DNA of 64,000 nt, from contig JBAIZL010000003.1 in assembly GCA_036971475.1 (NCBI GenBank), positions 110,099,070 to 110,163,069 of the forward strand, read 5' to 3'. The position numbers and the translations under genes are program-made. Source of the DNA: Prosapia bicincta (taxonomy: Eukaryota > Arthropoda > Insecta > Hemiptera > Cercopidae). The notes below the pieces were generated by a model. That model did not search any database, was not told where the DNA came from, and worked only from the letters and a program-made list of their open reading frames with translations. Every line of letters begins with the position of its first letter. The first letter of the stretch is position 1. This document shows positions 60,900 through 64,000 of this stretch, one piece after another.

Positions 60900-60900
60900 G
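60800..60900. repeat. CG-alternating block plus (GT)n
   Basis: GCGCGCGCGAGCGCG (60826-60840) runs directly into a GT repeat (to about 60899). This is strictly alternating purine-pyrimidine, the classic Z-DNA-prone pattern, about 400 bp upstream of the candidate exon on the minus strand. Confidence 0.85.
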
Positions 60901-60904
60901 TGTT

Positions 60905-61560
60905 GTGATTGTTTTGACGTTCCTTAAAATGACTTTTAGCAAATGTTGTCATCCACTAGGTAAAGTCAGCAGAGCCGGGTATTTGCTGAAAGAGACCAAT
61001 CTCGGGAAAATTTAGTTTATCTAATAAAGTTTCACTTCACAAATAACACATTTTACATTCGGTATATTAAGGCTTTACGGTTTTAGGCTAATTTATTCAA
61101 ACCATGTACTTTTTAGTTAAACATATTTCAATCTACATATATATTAAATAACGCGATTTAATATAATGCAATTATAAGTAAAGAATTCTTTCTTACTAGG
61201 TTATGTTTATAAGGTTACGTTTCCAACACCATAACTTAAGCAGCTTTTTAACCAGTATTAATGTTCTTCATCGATACAAATCCGATTTGCATCAAATTAT
61301 TGGTTAATAAAATATATTTGAAACTTTTTTTTAATTTTGCAATTATTAACAAAACGTTAAATCTTTTATGGCGTTATAAATATATGTTTCCAATAGATTG
61401 TAGTATATCAATATGGAAACGTGGAATTATAATGCAATATTACACATGTAGAATCCTATATTACAATATAACTACAAATTATCCGCTAGCATAGGTTTTG
61501 TTACAAAAAATTAAGACGTAAAATGTAACATTTGTTAATTGAATCACGGGTTTTATTACA
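60905..61560. other. AT-rich region without recognised gene
   Basis: No gene or repeat is recognised; the open frame at 61261-61494 is AT-rich without family features. Confidence 0.3.
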
Positions 61561-61564
61561 GATT

Positions 61565-61567
<3 letters not shown>

Positions 61568-61596
<29 letters not shown>

Positions 61597-61608
61597 GACT
61601 AATATAGG

Positions 61609-61650
<42 letters not shown>
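61568..61650. repeat. T29 tract followed by (TA)n
   Basis: A 29-nt T run (61568-61596), a short spacer, then a TA run that forms the left border of the hAT-like MITE. Confidence 0.9.
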
Positions 61651-61653
<3 letters not shown>

Positions 61654-62045
61654 GGATGGGCCGATTCCTAAAATTTTCGATTCCGATTCCGATTCCGATT
61701 CTAAAATTTTCCTTTCGATTCTCGATTCTTTAGTCGATTCTCGATTCTCGATTCTTTCAAGTTATATTAGCTTACATGCTAGTTCTCTAATAATTAATTT
61801 AGTTAACATCTTGGTCATATGGCAAAACCTTTTAAAAGTTCTGTTTTAATGTAATAGGCTACACAAAACCTTCAACCGTGAGAGTGATATCTGTCAATAA
61901 TATAATTAATTAAGGTTAAGTTTCGGAGGAATAATACAGTGTTTCTGTTATCCGTCTATTCGCTAAACCGTCATGGCCACGGTTCCGACGGTGACGGTTA
62001 ATCGAGTTTTTACTGTACTTTTTTGTGTTTTGTTCTGACATTTAG

Positions 62046-62093
<48 letters not shown>

Positions 62094-62403
62094 GAGCGAT
62101 GTCAAACGACCAGAAATGGTTACGATCTTGATTGCTGTTGCTTCATAAATAATAATATTTTCGTTTACTTTAATCATTTAATTCATTCAAATCAACTAAT
62201 GCATAAATAAGACATAGTTGGTAATTAATTATTTTTCCACACAAATATAATAAATTTTGGTAATAAATTACTCCACACGCATATTTTAATAGTTAACAAA
62301 ATAGGAATCGGAATCGACGCTTTTATGATGAAGAATCGAGTATCGACGATTCCTCGATACCACCTAGAATCGACGATTCCTGGAATCGAGAATCGGCCCA
62401 TCC

Positions 62404-62406
<3 letters not shown>
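61651..62406. mobile_element. hAT-like MITE with 17 bp perfect TIRs
   Basis: Terminal inverted repeats TAGGGATGGGCCGATTC (61651-61667) and its exact complement (62390-62406) bound a 756 bp element. The T/CAGGGATGGGC start is typical of hAT-superfamily ends. Next to each TIR are clusters of GATTC or CGATTCT words (about ten at the left, about seven at the right), as expected of subterminal transposase-binding repeats. Both flanks are TA repeats, so the usual 8 bp target duplication cannot be distinguished. No transposase is present. The interior holds a GA microsatellite (62052-62092). Confidence 0.8.
62052..62092. repeat. (GA)n microsatellite inside the MITE
   Basis: A pure GA run within the element interior. 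Confidence 0.9.

Positions 62407-62473
<67 letters not shown>
62407..62473. repeat. (TA)n microsatellite
   Basis: The right border of the hAT-like MITE. With the TA run at 61610-61650 it suggests that the MITE landed in a pre-existing TA tract. Confidence 0.9.
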
Positions 62474-62477
<4 letters not shown>

Positions 62478-62689
62478 AAAAACAATGACTAACAGTAGTC
62501 AACTAAAACTTATTTAGATTATTCTACAAACGTAAATTTGTATGCATTAAAAAACTGTGACGAGGTGGCGTAATTGGATAAAGTTTAAAAAATTAGGATG
62601 TGGCCCTCGTGGTGGGAGGGAAGTGCCAACTGTTATAGCCACGTCTACAGAAAGGTTGTAACAACAAAGACATTTCATTTTGCGGGATG

Positions 62690-63695
62690 ACAAATTACCT
62701 AACATTCTTTATCATACGCGCCTAAGAATGTTTCCATTTTAAAAATTAAATTAATAATACATACCTTATTTTTATCGTTATATTGAATTATTTGTATTGA
62801 GATTTATCAAAATTTACATAAATTAATACACACTTTTAAAGTGGTAGCACTTATTTATATTTGTTGATGGCGGCCGTTTCGGGAGATGTGTCCATTGTCA
62901 ACTCGGACCGCAACTGATCTCAAGGTTTACGTAGGTTAGGGTGTTTGGGGTGGGGTGGGATATTATGGTGGTGTGGGTGTATTTTGTGAGTATTAGGAGT
63001 TATGATGTCAAAAAGTGCGTGTGAGTTGTAATGTAATTGTGTATTGAGTATGTGTGTAGGGTGTAGTTTGAAGTGCCTATATTTCGTATTGTTCGGTTGT
63101 GTAGCGTTGGTTATTTCTGTGTTGTTTATGAAGAATTTGTAGGTTAGATGTTATGTCTATGTTGTCATGTTTTGTGGAGTTGAGAGGATCGGCGAAGTTT
63201 GGTTGGTAGTTATTGTTTGTTAGTGCTTTTATATAATCTTGGTAACGTGTGTAGAAGGACCTCCCTGTCTGGTCTATGTAAAAACTGGGGCATGAACTGC
63301 AAGTTAGTTTGTAAACTCCAGTGGCGTTGTAAATGTCGTCGATTTTGTTGTTGGGTTTAAATTGTTTATTGAGAGTGTTGTGTGTGGAGTAAGTTATTTT
63401 GTAGTTATATTTTCGTAGTGTGTTGGTTCAACTAGTAGCTCACGTGAAGATAGAATCAACAAAAATACAATTATTAACTGATGAAACTATTTAATAATAA
63501 CCATTTTCTTTAAAAATGTTCAATAAATAATGGGATAACCCAAGTGATAAAACAGTTGTATACATGACGTATAATACAGAATCAGCTGACATATGAAATC
63601 ATATGTTACCATTTCATTCTTTTGAGGTGACTTAAAGCATAATCATACTGTAACCTAATGGAATTTATAGTGACGCTATTAATCTAACGGGATTT
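62690..63695 (+). mobile_element. Dispersed repeat family C copy, split by a PLE fragment
   Basis: 62690-62855 matches 47340-47480 (GCGCCTAAGAATGTTTCCAT). 63430-63695 matches 47500-47725 (AAAATGTTCAATAAATAAT, TATGAAATCATATGTTACC, TTTTGAGGTGACTTAAAGC, GACGCTATTAATCTAACGG). Between them lies a PLE 3' fragment, which defines an insertion. Confidence 0.6.
62870..63425 (-). pseudogene. Penelope-like GIY-YIG endonuclease remnant
   Basis: On the minus strand one frame runs from about 63420 to a stop near 63080: NKQFKPNNKIDDIYNATGVY, KLTCSSCPSFYIDQTGRSFY (63240-63310), TRYQDYIKAL, FADPLNSTKHDNIDITSNLQ, TTEQYEI. The CxxC before FYI(G/D)QTGRSF, and the later H and E positions, match PLE endonucleases. 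The usual Gly of YIG is Asp here. Beyond the stop the C-terminal tail continues with further stops, followed by CCCGAAACGGCCGCC, a decayed hammerhead-like end. The element inserted into family C. Confidence 0.75.
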
Positions 63696-63744
63696 TGTAT
63701 GTTTATGTTCATGCAATACTTTTTCGGGGTGCAGAAATGTCAGC

Positions 63745-64000
63745 CAGGCACCTCCTTGGTTTGACGAGGGTAACCAGGTAATCTCCCGATCTTTGGACTG
63801 AGTACCAGTCACCTCCTTGATTTGACGAGGGTAACCAGGTAGTCTCCCGATCTGTGGACTGAGTGCCAGGTACCTCCTTGGTTTGACGAGGGTAACCAGG
63901 TAGTCTCCCGATCTGTGGACTGAGTGCCAGGCACCTCCTTGGTTTGACGAGGGTAACCAGGTAGTCTCCCGATCTGTGGACTGAGTGCCAGGCACCTCCT
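63745..64000. repeat. 61 bp tandem array running off the window
   Basis: Units start at 63745, 63806, 63867, 63928 and 63989 (CAGGCACCTCCTTGGTTTGA, CGAGGGTAACCAGGTAGTCT, CCCGATCTGTGGACTGAGTG). The first units carry several substitutions while later ones are nearly identical. The 61 bp period is not a multiple of three, so the long minus-strand frame across it changes phase each unit and is not a repeat protein. The array probably continues beyond the window. Confidence 0.93.

Noticed and set aside
63684..63995. 103-codon minus-strand frame that looks like a repeat protein
   Set aside because: The repeat unit is 61 bp, so phase changes each unit and the apparent peptide repeat is not maintained.

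Overview
The window reads as gene-poor, strongly AT-rich nuclear DNA of an animal, most probably an arthropod (insect). The grounds are long TA, AC/GT, CT and GA microsatellites, remnants of an R1-clade-like non-LTR retrotransposon, GIY-YIG endonuclease remnants of Penelope-like elements (PLEs), a hAT-like MITE, minisatellites and dense families of dispersed repeats, with no operon-like coding. No intact multi-domain gene is visible. The only candidate host coding sequence is a short first exon on the minus strand (60383-60445) that ends at a good splice donor. A CpG-rich patch at about 20100-20400 may be another gene start.

Layout. 1-8 kb: dispersed repeat families A and B, several palindromic elements, a small array of CRE-like octamers. 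8-11.5 kb: purine-rich unassigned DNA, a very long AC/TA microsatellite, an 18-19 bp pyrimidine minisatellite. 13-16 kb: GT microsatellite, palindromes, a family B copy split by a palindrome. 16.4-18 kb: fifteen copies of an invariant ~53 bp core separated by CT and TA runs. 20.7-22 kb: an old ~63 bp tandem array. 22.8-35.5 kb: nested family A/B copies, many palindromes, and two decayed RNase H-bearing LINE fragments (27.2-28.2 and 31.1-31.8 kb). 35.5-39 kb: mostly unassigned, with a 42-nt T tract. 39-49 kb: more family A copies, one split by a PLE palindrome carrying a readable GIY-YIG fragment (42978-43618). 50.2-51.5 kb: a strand-asymmetric CT-rich then G-rich block. 51.9-53.7 kb: a palindrome whose right arm has become a thirteen-unit 122 bp satellite. 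56-59.3 kb: a decayed R1-like LINE on the minus strand. 61.65-62.41 kb: a hAT-like MITE. 62.7-63.7 kb: a third repeat family split by a PLE GIY-YIG fragment. 63.7 kb to the edge: a 61 bp tandem array.

The most notable system is a recurring design shared by at least five palindromic element families that differ in sequence. Each carries, usually in both arms, a hammerhead-ribozyme-like motif: CTGANGA, one extra base, a short stem-loop, GAA, then a 6-8 nt self-complementary word (AAGCTT, ACGCGT, ACTAGT, AACGTT or ATGTACAT). The GIY-YIG coding remnant sits inside one such palindrome, which ties that family to PLEs. PLEs are known to carry type I hammerhead motifs with a very short stem III. The self-complementary word would be exactly such a stem III, able to form within one RNA or between two. 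These palindromes repeatedly sit inside family A/B repeats, often in or beside their TA tracts, so the window preserves a record of layered insertions.
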